A stretch of DNA of 64,000 bases from positions 15,288,340 through 15,352,339 of the forward strand of contig NC_087081.1 in the NCBI RefSeq assembly GCF_026151205.1, given 5' to 3'. A program made the position numbers and the translations under genes. This stretch comes from Bolinopsis microptera (Eukaryota > Ctenophora > Tentaculata > Lobata > Bolinopsidae). Numbering within the stretch: the stretch's first letter is position 1; each line of letters opens with the position of its first letter. The notes under the pieces are model-generated. The model was not told where the DNA came from, did not search any database, and worked only from the letters and a program-made list of their open reading frames with translations. Below, in pieces: positions 1 to 10,539 of the stretch.

Positions 1-599
1 GGAAAAGTTCTTGATTTGATCTTAATCTGTCCAAAGTAGAAGGTTTTTTGAACGAAGAAGATTTGTTAATTTTCCCTAATCTTTGATTGTTTTAACTGGA
101 GACCCCAGTGAAATCTGTTAATTTCAACAATTTGATGAAACTTTTATACCCTTCGAATTTTCTGAGAGACGAGTCTAGATTGCAATCTGAATTTTCAGCC
201 ATATGCCATTGTTCATTTCAGCCATTGTTCATTTTCTGATCTGATTGGGGAAATAGATTGATACTTATTTAGTATGACTGACATTGAAATCAACATCAAG
301 ACATGAATATTTTATAACGAACAAAAATTATTTCCGCTCATAACCATTTGTATTAAAACAACTATCTGGAATATCAAAGAGTTTGTTAGAGCGCCGCGCG
401 TACGTGTGTATTCTTGTTTTGCCACCACCCTGCAGTCTGGATTTTTTCGTAGTTAAATTGTAGTTACTGATGGTTCAAATTTTATCAAACAAGTAATTTT
501 GAGTTGTAAAAATATGGTGTGAATATTTATTCGAAATAAAATTGTATTTCACTTGTTTTCAAATTCGGTTCAGAAAATATGGTAGCCGAAAGTCTTGTA
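1..599. other. Intergenic, no gene recognised
   Basis: AT-rich sequence with no convincing open frame, splice pair or repeat that I can identify. Confidence 0.5.
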
Positions 600-621
600 G
601 CGTGATGCACTACTCGCGCGG

Positions 622-662
622 CACCCGACTACTATGAGCCTAGGGCTCATGGTAGTCGGGTG
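622..662. repeat. 41-bp inverted repeat
   Basis: Two 19-bp arms (CACCCGACTACTATGAGCC and its complement with one mismatch) are separated by a 3-base loop. Just downstream, GAGCGATAA near 704 pairs with TTATCGCTC near 722. It looks like debris of a foldback or MITE; no gene is associated. Confidence 0.7.
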
Positions 663-1369
663 ACACGCACAACAACAAGCGATAAGATTTATCGCTCTGT
701 CAACGAGCGATAATTAGCTCCTTATCGCTCGTGCGCGTCGTCACTTCTGGTACAGTTGCGCATCGTATCGTACTCGATGCTAGCCAAAGAGCTTTAATAC
801 TTCGGTTGACATACGTTGCATGCCACTTTTCGAGCGCGCCGCCGAAGGCGGATATTGGGATACGAAACAAGTATCAATACTTTGGTTTTAGCGTGTTACA
901 TCTACTAAGGTTAAGCTCACCGGCCTTTTCACCTGATATGACAGAAATTCACAAACTTTCCAGAGTTACTCTATGGATAAAGTGCAGGTTGGATTGGAAG
1001 TCTACAAACACTCAGTCCACAATACTTACCACGAACCATACAAATTTTGGGCTGCTCTCTCGACGGATGTTACTCGTCTAAATTTCTTCGAAGTTGGAAG
1101 TAGCGCGCGCCGCTTTCTTCTCGAAATGTGGCCCGACGACAAGTGCTACGAAGTAGCGCGCTCCGGGCCAGACCATTAACAATGGTCAAGCTGCTCCCGA
1201 GTAGAGTTTCCAACGTATAATACCAAACAGTCAAACACATGGACATGTCTTCACAAAATTTTCAGAATTGAGCAATCGGGAAGAACTTACTGGGCCGCGC
1301 TCAGCCTGTCATTCCGCCAAATCTTTATTCCGCCAAATCTTTATACTCAATATCTATTTGTTTGAAGAA
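663..1369. other. Intergenic, no supported gene
   Basis: One open frame of 116 codons (731-1081) lacks any recognisable domain, signal peptide or splice context, and I do not call it. Short motifs such as the GCCTGTCATTCCG block near 1305 recur near 57390, suggesting old repeat sequence. Confidence 0.4.
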
Positions 1370-1622
1370 AATTGTGCTGGCCGAAATTAGCGCTAAAAAA
1401 CCATCCTACAGTCGGCACGCGCGGCTCACTGTCGCTGCACGATGGCGCACTACCTACTACCAGGACGCGCGCCGAGTTGGACTCGTCGACGGTCAAATAT
1501 ATGGAACAGATATTTTACGAGTATCACCCGTTAATGGTTAAAAAATTCTCACAGTCTCTAGAAAACGATGGTACAAAAATTTTTAAAATCCGAGCAAGTT
1601 TATTTTTATCGTGCACCGCCTA
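1370..1622. mobile_element. Rearranged ends of a GTGCGCC-terminated DNA transposon family
   Basis: Bases 1370-1462 match the right end of the element at 7181-7782 in the same orientation, while about 1540-1622 match the left end of that element in reverse orientation. The two ends are therefore juxtaposed tail to tail with no full-length body between them, as in a nested or internally deleted copy. A further end of the same family lies at about 26155-26260. No transposase is visible. Confidence 0.6.
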
Positions 1623-2519
1623 GTATTATATTAACAATTAAGTAAAGGAGTTAAGAAGGCAAGGGGGTCTGGCGGATGCTGACGTCATTAGGGGGGTGTG
1701 GGTCACTCAATGTTCTACAGAAATACGTTAAAATACGTAAAGTTTCCAATTAATAAGCCCAAAAAAATTGAATTTAGACCCTGTTAAATTTTGTTCGGAA
1801 AACGTCTAAAATTTGTCCGAAATACGCGCGCAGATCAAATTAACGCCGCGCATTTTGAATTCGTTGAATTTTCTGAGCGTTAAAATCGTTTTTACTCCAC
1901 AGTGGAAATCGAAATACGCGAATTTTCGGCGACAAATACGTTTGCTTGAAACGCTACGTATTTAACAGCATTGCATGGTATGCCCCGCCCGGAATGAAAG
2001 GTTCTTAGTTGTCGGTCATCGGACCGTTTCAAGGCGTACAGTGCGAACCTTGAGCGACCTGATGTTGAAGTGGTCGTTGTAGACTTAGCTCACTACCTTT
2101 ACATGCTCTCAGACAGAATAGGAGTCATGCTCATCAGACATATTATGTTCACTGCTATGCCGCTAATAAGCGCTTTTTCTTGAAAAGCCAACACGATAGT
2201 TGACGTTTGCGTCAACTCTCCTATTGTTGCCAACAGGCAACGTTACGCAACTGATTAAGCAAGGTAAAAAACCACTAAAAGTGTTAGCAAAACTATAGAT
2301 GCGCAGAAATGTTTCATTGCTCAAGAGGATTAAGTTGATAGGAGTAAAAAAATTTGAATAGCCAAGTCGAAGTAATTTATAACTAAGTAAACTGTGAGAT
2401 GAGTTCTCTTTCTAGGCGGGGATTCAGCCGTTTTTGAGTCGGTACGTAACAGCTGCATAACAATAGTCCTCGCTCGTTCATTTGGCCTGAATGTCTCAAT
2501 CCTTTAGATTCAAATCTCA

Positions 2520-2865
2520 ACTACATTGTTTAATCATCTAAAAGTTTCATTATCGTCGGTCTTGCACCGAGGGCTGAATTTGTCGACCTAACTAATTGTT
2601 TAATCTTCCAGCTCTCAGACTTTTGAAGTTTAGACTGTCCCTCATTATTTGCCAAACTTTGAAATTGTTGTTTTCTTGAGAACCAATAAAACTATGAAGG
2701 AGAGCTAAGTTCGAGCTAGAAGTAGAATATGAAACAATTGCACTGCCACACGTGAAATGTTTATCTGATGAGGGCGGTAGTAAACTGACCAGTACCACAG
2801 CTATAACAAACCATGTATGATTATAATTAAACCATATCATTAACAATAGGGGGGCCGACATCTTA
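2520..2865. repeat. Interspersed repeat with an 89-codon minus-strand frame
   Basis: The same sequence occurs at 28480-28809 and, diverged or inverted, near 10870-11290, 11535-11795 and 25890-26110. On the minus strand this copy (2592-2861) and the 28498-28809 copy have an open frame starting with a hydrophobic, signal-like stretch; it could be a leader exon, but the interspersed copies and the lack of a splice partner argue for a repeat. I do not assign a function. Confidence 0.5.
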
Positions 2866-3115
2866 TTCTAACTAGCTAACCCAACTATAACCGTCCAAAA
2901 GCAGTCGAATAATCAATAGGCAGATCCAATCACGGTGAATATGGTATCGCAATGGCTTATACGAGAACCAGCCCATTTCGGACCCAGCTCACGTTTGTTA
3001 TACTTATGTGACCACATGCCGAGAGCTCAAACATTTCTTAATATTATACTTTATAATACACAGCTACTTACTAAACTGTCATATGAACCCTAACAGTCCG
3101 GCTGTTAGGATGGCT

Positions 3116-3867
3116 AGAATCAACTTAATAGCACCAGAATGTGTGTGTGTCTGTGTGTCTGTCTGTGTGTAATTTCCGAACGGTTATACAAAAAAAACGG
3201 TAAGAGTTACGGGACTGGTTTTTTCGGTATAGTGCGGACAAAAATCTGATGAAGCCCATAAGCAAATTTTTTAAAAATCGGCCGGTGGTTTAATTGACGG
3301 TTTTGTACCACAAATGTTGCATAAAATAGCTTGAGCAGAACGGCAAGAGTTACGGGGCTTGCTCTCTATATCTCATTACTGTATAATATGTAGCTGCATT
3401 TAAGTAGCGTCATAATTGCGTTAGCCCGGGAAGATTCACTGTAATGTAATACCATAAGCTTATTAGGGGAGGGGGACTGTTAGTGTTTGGGGTCTGTTTG
3501 GACTGCAGAGAGAGAGAGTTCATACGACAATGTTATGCAGTTATGCGTGTTTTCAAATATAATATGCGGGTGTGGTGCGGAGTTAACAAGGGTTAATTTC
3601 TATAACGATTTAAATAAAAATAGAAAGCGGTTCAAGACGGGAGTGATGAGGTGTAATACTCGGTGTTCAGACCTTATGATCATGGAATGTCATGGTGCCT
3701 CATGGCTAATAATGACTTAATTAACCACAAGAAATAACTGATTATGAGATTATTGTTTAAGAAACTATTGGGTCACCTAATGCGGGTTTTGACTCAGCGG
3801 GTAATTACTCCTACCCTTTTTAACTGCGGCAGTGAAATCCCGGCCGAAGGCCGAGTTACACTAGTAT
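3116..3867. mobile_element. About 750-bp insertion present only in copy 1
   Basis: Sequence on both sides is continuous in the other copy near 29080, so 3116-3867 is extra here. It starts with a GT-rich microsatellite (3139-3171) and carries two ACGGYAAGAGTTACGGG motifs (about 3198 and 3341). No terminal inverted repeat or coding capacity is recognised; type unknown. Confidence 0.5.
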
Positions 3868-4749
3868 CAAATATGGATCACATCACAAATGACACGTCGC
3901 TGATCCGAAACCGCAAGTTCCATTTAAAGTTTCTATCTCACCCATCCATCTTCAATATCCGAGACCGTAACTGTGGCCTTAATTTAACACATTAAACACG
4001 ATACCCGCGCACTTTAGCTCAAACCTGATTATGTCTTTTCCTTTAAATCGGGTATAATTATACAAAAAGTAATTATTACACTGTAAACCTTATCTATCAG
4101 AAACCTATTAATGTTTCCTTGTTCTTAGTTTATTATAAGGACTAAAATAACTGTGATACCAATTACAAACTTTTGACTGTCGATGTGACAACGAATCACA
4201 GTGCTGTAATAGTGGCTATCCAATTAACAGAAACAAGAATTTTGACTCATTGAGGTTTCGCAAATAAAAATAGTCAAAGAAAATTATGAGCATGATTCGA
4301 AATTGTACTTATTAATGATTTTCATACAAGTTACAACAAAGTTGTCATGTTATGTATCCTGGGTTTGGACAGGTAAACAGGTTATGACATTTATATTGTG
4401 GAGCTGCAATGAGCAATCCCAACTTCATTCGATTTGAATTTGATGAAGCAAGCTTACATGTACAATTACATTTCTCTTCTTTTCAGCTAAATGAAAGTTG
4501 AGCCTCGCTTCACTATTTAGTGCCATATTCTCAAATCTCAATTCTCGTCACATTTATATCATGGTGCTAAGCTTACATTGAAATAATTTCAATGTTTTAG
4601 TTCGAGATTATTGATATTGACCAAGATTTCTTAATAATATTTTTTTCCAATCTTCAAATCTCCGATAAACGGGATTATGGAATTAATTAGTATTGAAATT
4701 GTCATTGGGGTTCAATGATTGTACAATTACAATTACAAAAAATTAATTA

Positions 4750-4853
4750 CCTTATCGGTCATAGTAACTTTCACGCTGAAGACCTTAGCGTGAATAATTA
4801 AGTCCGTGAAAATAATGTCTGTGGCATTAAGGTCCGTGAATAATAAAGTCCGG
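4750..4853. repeat. Old short MITE-like repeat of the CCTTATCGG family
   Basis: Bounded by TA on each side, beginning CCTTATCGG and ending in GTCCGG, with internal GTCCGTGAA repeats. Related to the clearer element at 9667-9776. The 4.6-kb TIR element at 30275 inserted inside the equivalent MITE of the second duplication copy. Confidence 0.4.
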
Positions 4854-5584
4854 TAATTATTTCCATTAATTTTAGTGTGTGTGTCCCTACATATGCGTAG
4901 ATATGTGTGTAGCCGATTACTACATTAGTTTATTAGTATACTAGGACAAATATAATCACTCCTCAGTCACATTCTAGAATATAGCGAATATAGCGACCCA
5001 ATTTATTTCAAAGATTGTCAATGATAGTCATCGAGAACATGTTATTTGGTAATATTTTTATTCAAAGATTTTTATTTAAGATATTAAATTTAGACATGTC
5101 CTATTTGAACTTGAACGAGTGTTATCTCCAAATATGTAACCTTCAAGGAAAAATCTTCGTTGGTTATCAACCAACAAACTGTTCATTCATGTTGTTGAAT
5201 CAGATAATTGAGAAACTTTAATTTTCAAAAGAGTTTGAGAACACAACTAAATATTTACATAAATTGTAGAAACATTATTAAAATCAAATGTTTTTTACAT
5301 CCAGAAAATGTTCTAGTCAAGCAAAAGAATTAAAAGTTATTGAGCTGCTAACGATTAATAGATTAATGATTAATCAAATCAACTTCGCTTAACGTAAACA
5401 AAACTATTGTATGAGTATCATGCTGTAGCCAAGTTAACCACTTTATGCTCTTTAATAGTAAAACATGCTTGCACAGATGGGAATAATTGACTGACGAACC
5501 ATTTTAAATCAGAAAATGTCAAGAATGAAGAATTGGAAATGTCATTGTTCATGCCTAAAAGAAATAATCGCCCTTCTTATTGTG

Positions 5585-5602
5585 AAGTCAAGTCCTTGAC
5601 TT
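5585..5602 (-). promoter_or_regulatory. Perfect 8-bp hairpin in the 3' flank of gene A
   Basis: AAGTCAAG, two-base loop, CTTGACTT, lying 24-41 nt after the stop codon. The same hairpin is kept after gene B (15635-15652) and gene C (35629-35646). It may be a 3' UTR structure; function is not known. Confidence 0.4.
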
Positions 5603-7180
5603 GGTGAGTAGTGCAGGTTGCAAGCTTAGTCAGTGCAATTTTTGGTGATGTACTTCAAGAGTTCCACCGTTTCCCTCGTCATCGTAACACCGACAAGACT
5701 CCCTGAAAATATAAAGATTGTGTCATTAAATAACAGTATCCTGTGACTGAAAAGGTTTAACCCAACCATTTTAAGTAGTCAATAACCAACTATTATACTA
5801 ACATCAACAAAATTGACTAAACCCCCAAAATTTGGACTAAGAATTATAGAGATATCACAATATGTTTACTTATGATTAATATAAAATTAATATAATATTT
5901 ACTTTAACTTATGATTATTAAATTACCGCTAATTCCGTCCCACATGGTGATGAGTGAGTTAGCATCTTCTCTTGTGAACACCTTGTTTAGGTACCGCTTG
6001 GTATGTAGCATTGTCCACGGTCTTTCCTCTGAACACTCATCAGTGTCAATGTGCTTTAGAAACGTGATGAACTGGTCGGTTATCGTGAACCCGATCATCA
6101 TCTCTGAAATATGCCAGTTTATTTATATAAATATGCCAGAGTGAATTGATTGAGATGAACAATAAAAGTTTCAGATTTTATATGTTATATTAAAAGGATA
6201 AAGATTCTCAGCATAGTTCATGATATGACGCACAGAGAATATTTTAAAAACATTTATCAAAATTTAAAATTTTTGAAACACCATATGCAATGATGGTCAA
6301 ATTTGTTTACAAATGTTAAGTTGTTTGAGTAATAAAATTTTAATTTGATGTTATACCAGCTATGTTGTCCCAGCTAGAACGAAGCTGCTCAGCAACTTCT
6401 GAAGAGATCGTCGTGTTCACGTAGGTGTCCTGGGAGAAAAGATCCCAATCCCAACTTTGACTGGTCTGGTTGCATTGCTCCAACTGTTTCAGGGCCGTTT
6501 GAAGATTGTCAGCTGTTCTGTTCAAGTTTGTAGATACATTTTCCAGCTGTAGTTCCGTAGAGTTTAGCTTTTTTTGTGTCTGGTTCAGGGTCTGCTCAAT
6601 GACCTCTTTTTCCTTAATTGTTTCCTCTAATGTCTGCTCGGATTCCTCCAAAGACTGCTGACATTCTGCCAATAAATGCTTAGTGGCCAAGAGCTCAGCT
6701 TCCTTACCACATTGATCAGGGATAAATTCTGTAACGGTTCCTGTTCTACTCTTCTTCAACATGTCCTCCCATTTCAGAACACGCACGTCCTCATTCTCAT
6801 CTTCTATAGTAGAACACATACCAGCGTCAGCCATTCTTTTAATTTCTTCTCCAGACAGTTCCTTTGCGTAGACGTTGAGCTGCAACATCTCTCCACCAAA
6901 TGCATGATCGGATCGGGTGAGATAGCTATCACCGTTTCCCAATGTGAAGCTATGGCCAGTTGGAATAGTGCTGCCAGGTGTCTGTAACGTACCTAAAAGT
7001 GCACCGTCAGCGTAGTATCTCATGGAGCGGGAGGAAGTGCTGAAAGTCAAACAAGCATGGAACCACGTTCCTTTAGATACTGAGAGTTTGCTTCTAACGT
7101 CCAGATGACATTTGGTTGCACAGTTGTAATGCCCGTTACTTTCATATCGCACTATATCAGCGCCGTAACTAAAAATTATA

Positions 7181-7782
7181 GTAGGAGGTGCACCATAAAA
7201 ATAAACTTGCTCGGATTTTAAAAATTTTTGTACCATTGTTTTCTAGAGACTGTGAGAATTTTCACAATACCAAATTTGTCATACCTTTTTGGAAAGGTCA
7301 GTGAGTTTCGCCTAGGTGCCATATTTGATAGTGCGCGGCTTTTGGAGCAAATTTAGCTGTAAAAGTCGCGTAATTTGACCAAATTTTACCAAATTCGTTG
7401 ATTTTTGTCGTATTATTTGGATATATCTTCAGTTCCTTGAATGAGATCATTCTGAAAATTGGCAACGACCTTCCAATAGGGCTTTTACAACTGTCCGAAA
7501 AATTTGGTGGATATCGGAGTTGATATAGTGATCAAAATGAGGCAAAATACGCTCTTTTTAGCTGTAAGTGTAACATAATGTCTAATGGTTGGATATGCTT
7601 TAAACTTTTCGGACACTTTCCTTGTAAGTCTATGAGTAAGCTCACCAATTTTTGTTGCAATCGGAGGTCGGGAAAGATACTTAATATCTCTTTGTTTTAA
7701 GAAAATTGTGCTGGCCGAAATTAGCGCTAAAAAACCATCCTACAGTCGGCACGCGCGGCTCACCGTCGATGGCGCACTACCT
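7181..7782. mobile_element. Non-autonomous DNA transposon in exon 1 of gene A
   Basis: Flanked by direct repeats AATTATA (7174-7180 and 7783-7789); gene C shows the empty site with one AATTATA. The termini form an imperfect inverted repeat (AGGAGGTGCACC against AGGTAGTGCGCC). No coding capacity. Related ends occur at 1370-1622 and about 26155-26260. Superfamily not determined; a 7-bp duplication is my reading of the flanks. Confidence 0.75.
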
Positions 7783-7801
7783 AATTATAGGCCATGTGCC
7801 C

Positions 7802-8090
7802 CAGTGGCGTAACGAAGGGCCCTGCTGACCCTGCTGTGCAGGGGGGCGCCGTCTTAGGGGGGCGCCAAATCGTCGTTTGAATGTGGGACAATTTCGAAAA
7901 CTTAACTAAAGTACTAGCAAAACTGCGCGTTTTGCTCTAGATACACACTTTTTTAGAGATTTTTACCGGCGTATCTTCTAAAATCACCTAATTTGTTCAA
8001 TTTTAGGGAGGGGCACCAAAAGGGGAGGGGGCGCCAACAGGGGGGCGCCTTTTCGGCTGGGGGGCGCCAACAGGCAACGTTACGCCACTG
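7802..8090. mobile_element. hAT-like MITE, 289 bp, in exon 1 of gene A
   Basis: Perfect 13-bp terminal inverted repeats CAGTGGCGTAACG and an 8-bp target duplication ATGTGCCC (7794-7801 and 8091-8098), which is single in intact gene C. CAG termini with an 8-bp duplication are the hallmark of the hAT superfamily. The interior is rich in GGGGCGCC blocks. No transposase. A degenerate right end of the same family is visible near 2227-2255. Confidence 0.9.
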
Positions 8091-8410
8091 ATGTGCCCGA
8101 TCCAATGTCTCGTACCCAGCTGCAAACCGACATTTTGTTGGCAAAGGGGCTCATGTCTGAGCTAAACCGTATGTACGAGCCTCCGTCATCGGCAAATTCC
8201 AGTCCTTTGATTTGGTTGGAATAACTGATAGCTTTAACAGAGTGATATGATAACACCAGGTACACGAGCAGGGAGGGGATCATCATTCTCTGTAGTTCTG
8301 TCAATATCATTAAATTATATTGTTTGTTAAATGATTATTACCTTGAGAATGACAAATTTAGTCTTCCATAAATTTAGTCAAAATATTGACTAAAATTGTT
8401 GTAAACCAAA

Positions 8411-9062
8411 TTTATTGAGACTAAATGTTCGGTGACTAATTTAAAAGCAGACCAAAATTTTAGTAGAGCATTATATGACATGAATATTATTGAGCTTAAA
8501 TTGTTAATATTATTGAGCTTACATTATGAGTATTCTGTATTACACGTTGCACTTGTAATCCACTGCTTGTATGCTTTCACATTCACAATTACTTCCCATC
8601 TGACGTTAAACTTCAAATTACAACTTTATGTGCGGAATCGAAGAAAAAAAACTAAATAAATAATGGAAAAATAAAATGAATGGAATGGAAAATGGTCTCG
8701 AAAAGTCAAAAAATGTGACTAAAATTGTTGTAGACAAAAAAATTGTGAAATTTGTGACTAAAATTATGTTAACCAAATTTATGTGATCCAAATTTATTGG
8801 CCTTAAAGTAGTATTTTTTGGTATATTGACAAATTTGTATCGTCAAAATATGTTTGATGTGGCTCGATGTCAAAATTCGCAAAGTTACATTTTGTGTGTG
8901 TTTCCAAATATAAGCATATACACCATACAGTATACACTATACAGTATACATGCACAGTACAAACAGCTGTGATCACATAAAAGTTCCATAAAATCAATCC
9001 CGCTTAATTTCATGCTAGTTTGCATAGAGAGCCTCGGTGATAAGCACTCTCTCCGAGTTCAT
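8411..9062. other. Upstream of gene A, no gene
   Basis: AT-rich, with repeated TGACTAAAATT and CCAAATTTAT motifs and a short CAGTATACA repeat near 8934-8952. No supported coding sequence. Confidence 0.4.
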
Positions 9063-9063
9063 G

Positions 9064-9402
9064 GCTTAGTAACCAGGTATCCAACTTAGTAACCAGGTAG
9101 CCAGCTTAGTAACCAGGTAGCCGGCTTAGTAACCAGGTAACTAGCTTAGTAATCAGGTAACCAGCTTAGTAACCATGTAACCAGCTTAGTAATCAGGCAA
9201 CCAGCTTGGTAACCAGGTAACCAGCTTGGTAGCCAGGTAACCAGCTTAGTAACCAGGTAACCAGCTTAGTAACCAGGTAACCAACTTGGTAACCAGTTAA
9301 CCAGTTTAGTAACCAGGTAACCAGCTTAATATTAATAACCAGGTAACCAGCTTACTGACCAGGTAACCAGCTTAGTAACCAGGTAACCAGCTTAGTAACC
9401 AG
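9064..9402. repeat. 20-bp minisatellite, about 17 units
   Basis: Unit AGCTTAGTAACCAGGTAACC repeated head to tail with point variants, one unit carrying an extra ATTAAT. There are no unique spacers, so it is a minisatellite and not a CRISPR-like array. Confidence 0.95.
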
Positions 9403-9666
9403 AATCCAGATAACCAGGATTGTGGGTAGGGTCCATATCAATATAGTATTTAATGTTCTAAAGTAAAGAAAGCAAGGCAAAGGCTAACGTGAACTTTTTA
9501 CGTTACAGAACGAATGTTGTTGAGTCAAAAAGCTTGAATAAGAGCATCCGACTTTAGAAATAACTTGAGGTAAAGTGTTTGTTTTAAATTAAATCCGTCG
9601 AATCAAAATGTTTATTGAAAACTCTAAAAGATACAAGTTTATACTTTATACTATGTGATTTAACTA

Positions 9667-9776
9667 CCTTGTCGGACTTTCATTGAACGGACATTAATTG
9701 GAAGCTGGAAGCTGTAGCGTTCATTTTAATGTCCGTTCAAAATTATCTCCGTTCACGCAAATAACGTCCGATAAGG
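9667..9776. mobile_element. 110-bp MITE with TA flanks
   Basis: Starts CCTTGTCGGAC and ends GTCCGATAAGG with TA on each side, and has internal inverted GAACGGACATTAA blocks. TA duplication and small size fit a Tc1/mariner-type MITE. Confidence 0.6.
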
Positions 9777-9831
9777 TAAATTATAAAATGATTAAGACAG
9801 TGGACGTATAACATACTGCCACCTATCCATC

Positions 9832-9910
9832 AAATCCAGAGACCAGACCTACGACACTCTTCCAGTACAGACTGTACTGGAAGAGTGTGGTAGGTCTGGT
9901 CTCTGGATTT
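9832..9910. repeat. 79-bp near-perfect palindrome
   Basis: Arms of 39 bp meet at a single central base (9871) with only one mismatch (CTACGAC against CTACCAC). It can form a long hairpin or cruciform. No transposon termini or gene are evident beside it. Confidence 0.95.
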
Positions 9911-10084
9911 ACAGTACTACAGTATTCAAGTATTCTCTATTAAAAATGCAATAACAACCATAACATGTATTATTTTCAGGCCCAACAACTGCTGCAGAAG
10001 CGACATTTAAGTGCGGCGGGTGCGGAAACGCACCTATGACCTAGGTTAATAAGGTAGCCATTTCCCGCACATATTCATACTAAC

Positions 10085-10529
10085 CAGGGGTGTAGGAATG
10101 ATTTTCTTCATGAGGGGGCCAAAATCTTACAGTTTTTCAAATTTAGCACGCACTTTTGCCACAGCCTGAATTTAATTAAGATATATGATATAATAAAATA
10201 AATATCTCTTTTATTTCCACACTAATTCTCACACCAACTTTTAATTCACACTCCAAAACTTTAAATTTTATCAAATTTCAATTGTCCTAATATATACGTC
10301 TCTTATCTTAAGTTAAAAAGTCAGGGGTGCAGCCGTTGTACTTCAATTAAAATAATTGATCACAGAAGAGTAACTATAGCTGCAATGTTATCGTGCAGTT
10401 AGACTGCAGTTTGACAGGATAGGCCAAATGAGGCCAAAAAGTAGGCCCCTTTTCGCCCCTTTTCCAGATTTCATGGGGGGCGGTCGCCCCCCCCCCCCCT
10501 GCCCCTCTCTTCCTACACCCGCACCCCTG
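10085..10529. mobile_element. hAT-like MITE, 445 bp
   Basis: Begins CAGGGGTGTAGGAA and ends with the complementary TTCCTACACC...CACCCCTG. An 8-bp target duplication ATACTAAC lies at 10077-10084 and 10530-10537. A C-rich tract sits near the right end. No coding sequence. A second, left-truncated copy lies at about 20515-21131. Confidence 0.85.
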
Positions 10530-10539
10530 ATACTAACAG

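Larger units (their letters stand above)
5626..8310 (-). pseudogene. Pentraxin-like coiled-coil gene A, disrupted in exon 1
   Basis: Three-exon gene homologous throughout to gene C. Exon 3 is 5626-5702 and exon 2 is 5927-6103, both with clean AG/GT borders and phase 1 junctions. Exon 1 should run from 8310 to 6357 but is broken: after the signal peptide and first pentraxin strands (8310-8091) comes a hAT-like element (7802-8090), a 19-bp host island, then a second DNA element (7181-7782), then the rest of the pentraxin-like domain and coiled coil (7180-6357). The insertions add stops, so no full secreted protein can be read. The open frame 6340-7236 begins inside element sequence and has no signal peptide. 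Apart from the insertions the coding sequence stays close to C, so inactivation looks recent. Removal of the inserts by splicing cannot be excluded, but I see no obvious splice pair. Confidence 0.8.
1641..8410. repeat. Segmental duplication, copy 1 (partner 27597-37613)
   Basis: From the AGGCAAGGGGGTCTGGCGGA block onward this region runs nearly base for base with 27597-37613 in the same order and orientation, ending in pentraxin-like gene A here and gene C there. Differences are discrete insertions: 3116-3867 only in this copy, 29514-29929 and 30275-34881 only in the other. The homology ends at about 8410/37613. The downstream part (about 3910-5900) also matches 22400-23965 and, more weakly, the flank of gene B from about 15330. 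Confidence 0.85.

Noticed and set aside
2592-2861. 89-codon frame with a signal-like N-terminus as a gene
   Set aside because: It lies in an interspersed repeat with at least five copies, and no downstream exon was found; kept only as a repeat note.
5015-5221. 68-codon frame kept in a second duplication copy (35076-35273)
   Set aside because: AT-rich, broken in the third copy near 23600, no domain or splice context; conservation reflects recent duplication.
9064-9402. CRISPR-like regular repeats
   Set aside because: Units are contiguous 20-mers with no unique spacers and the window is eukaryotic; it is a minisatellite.
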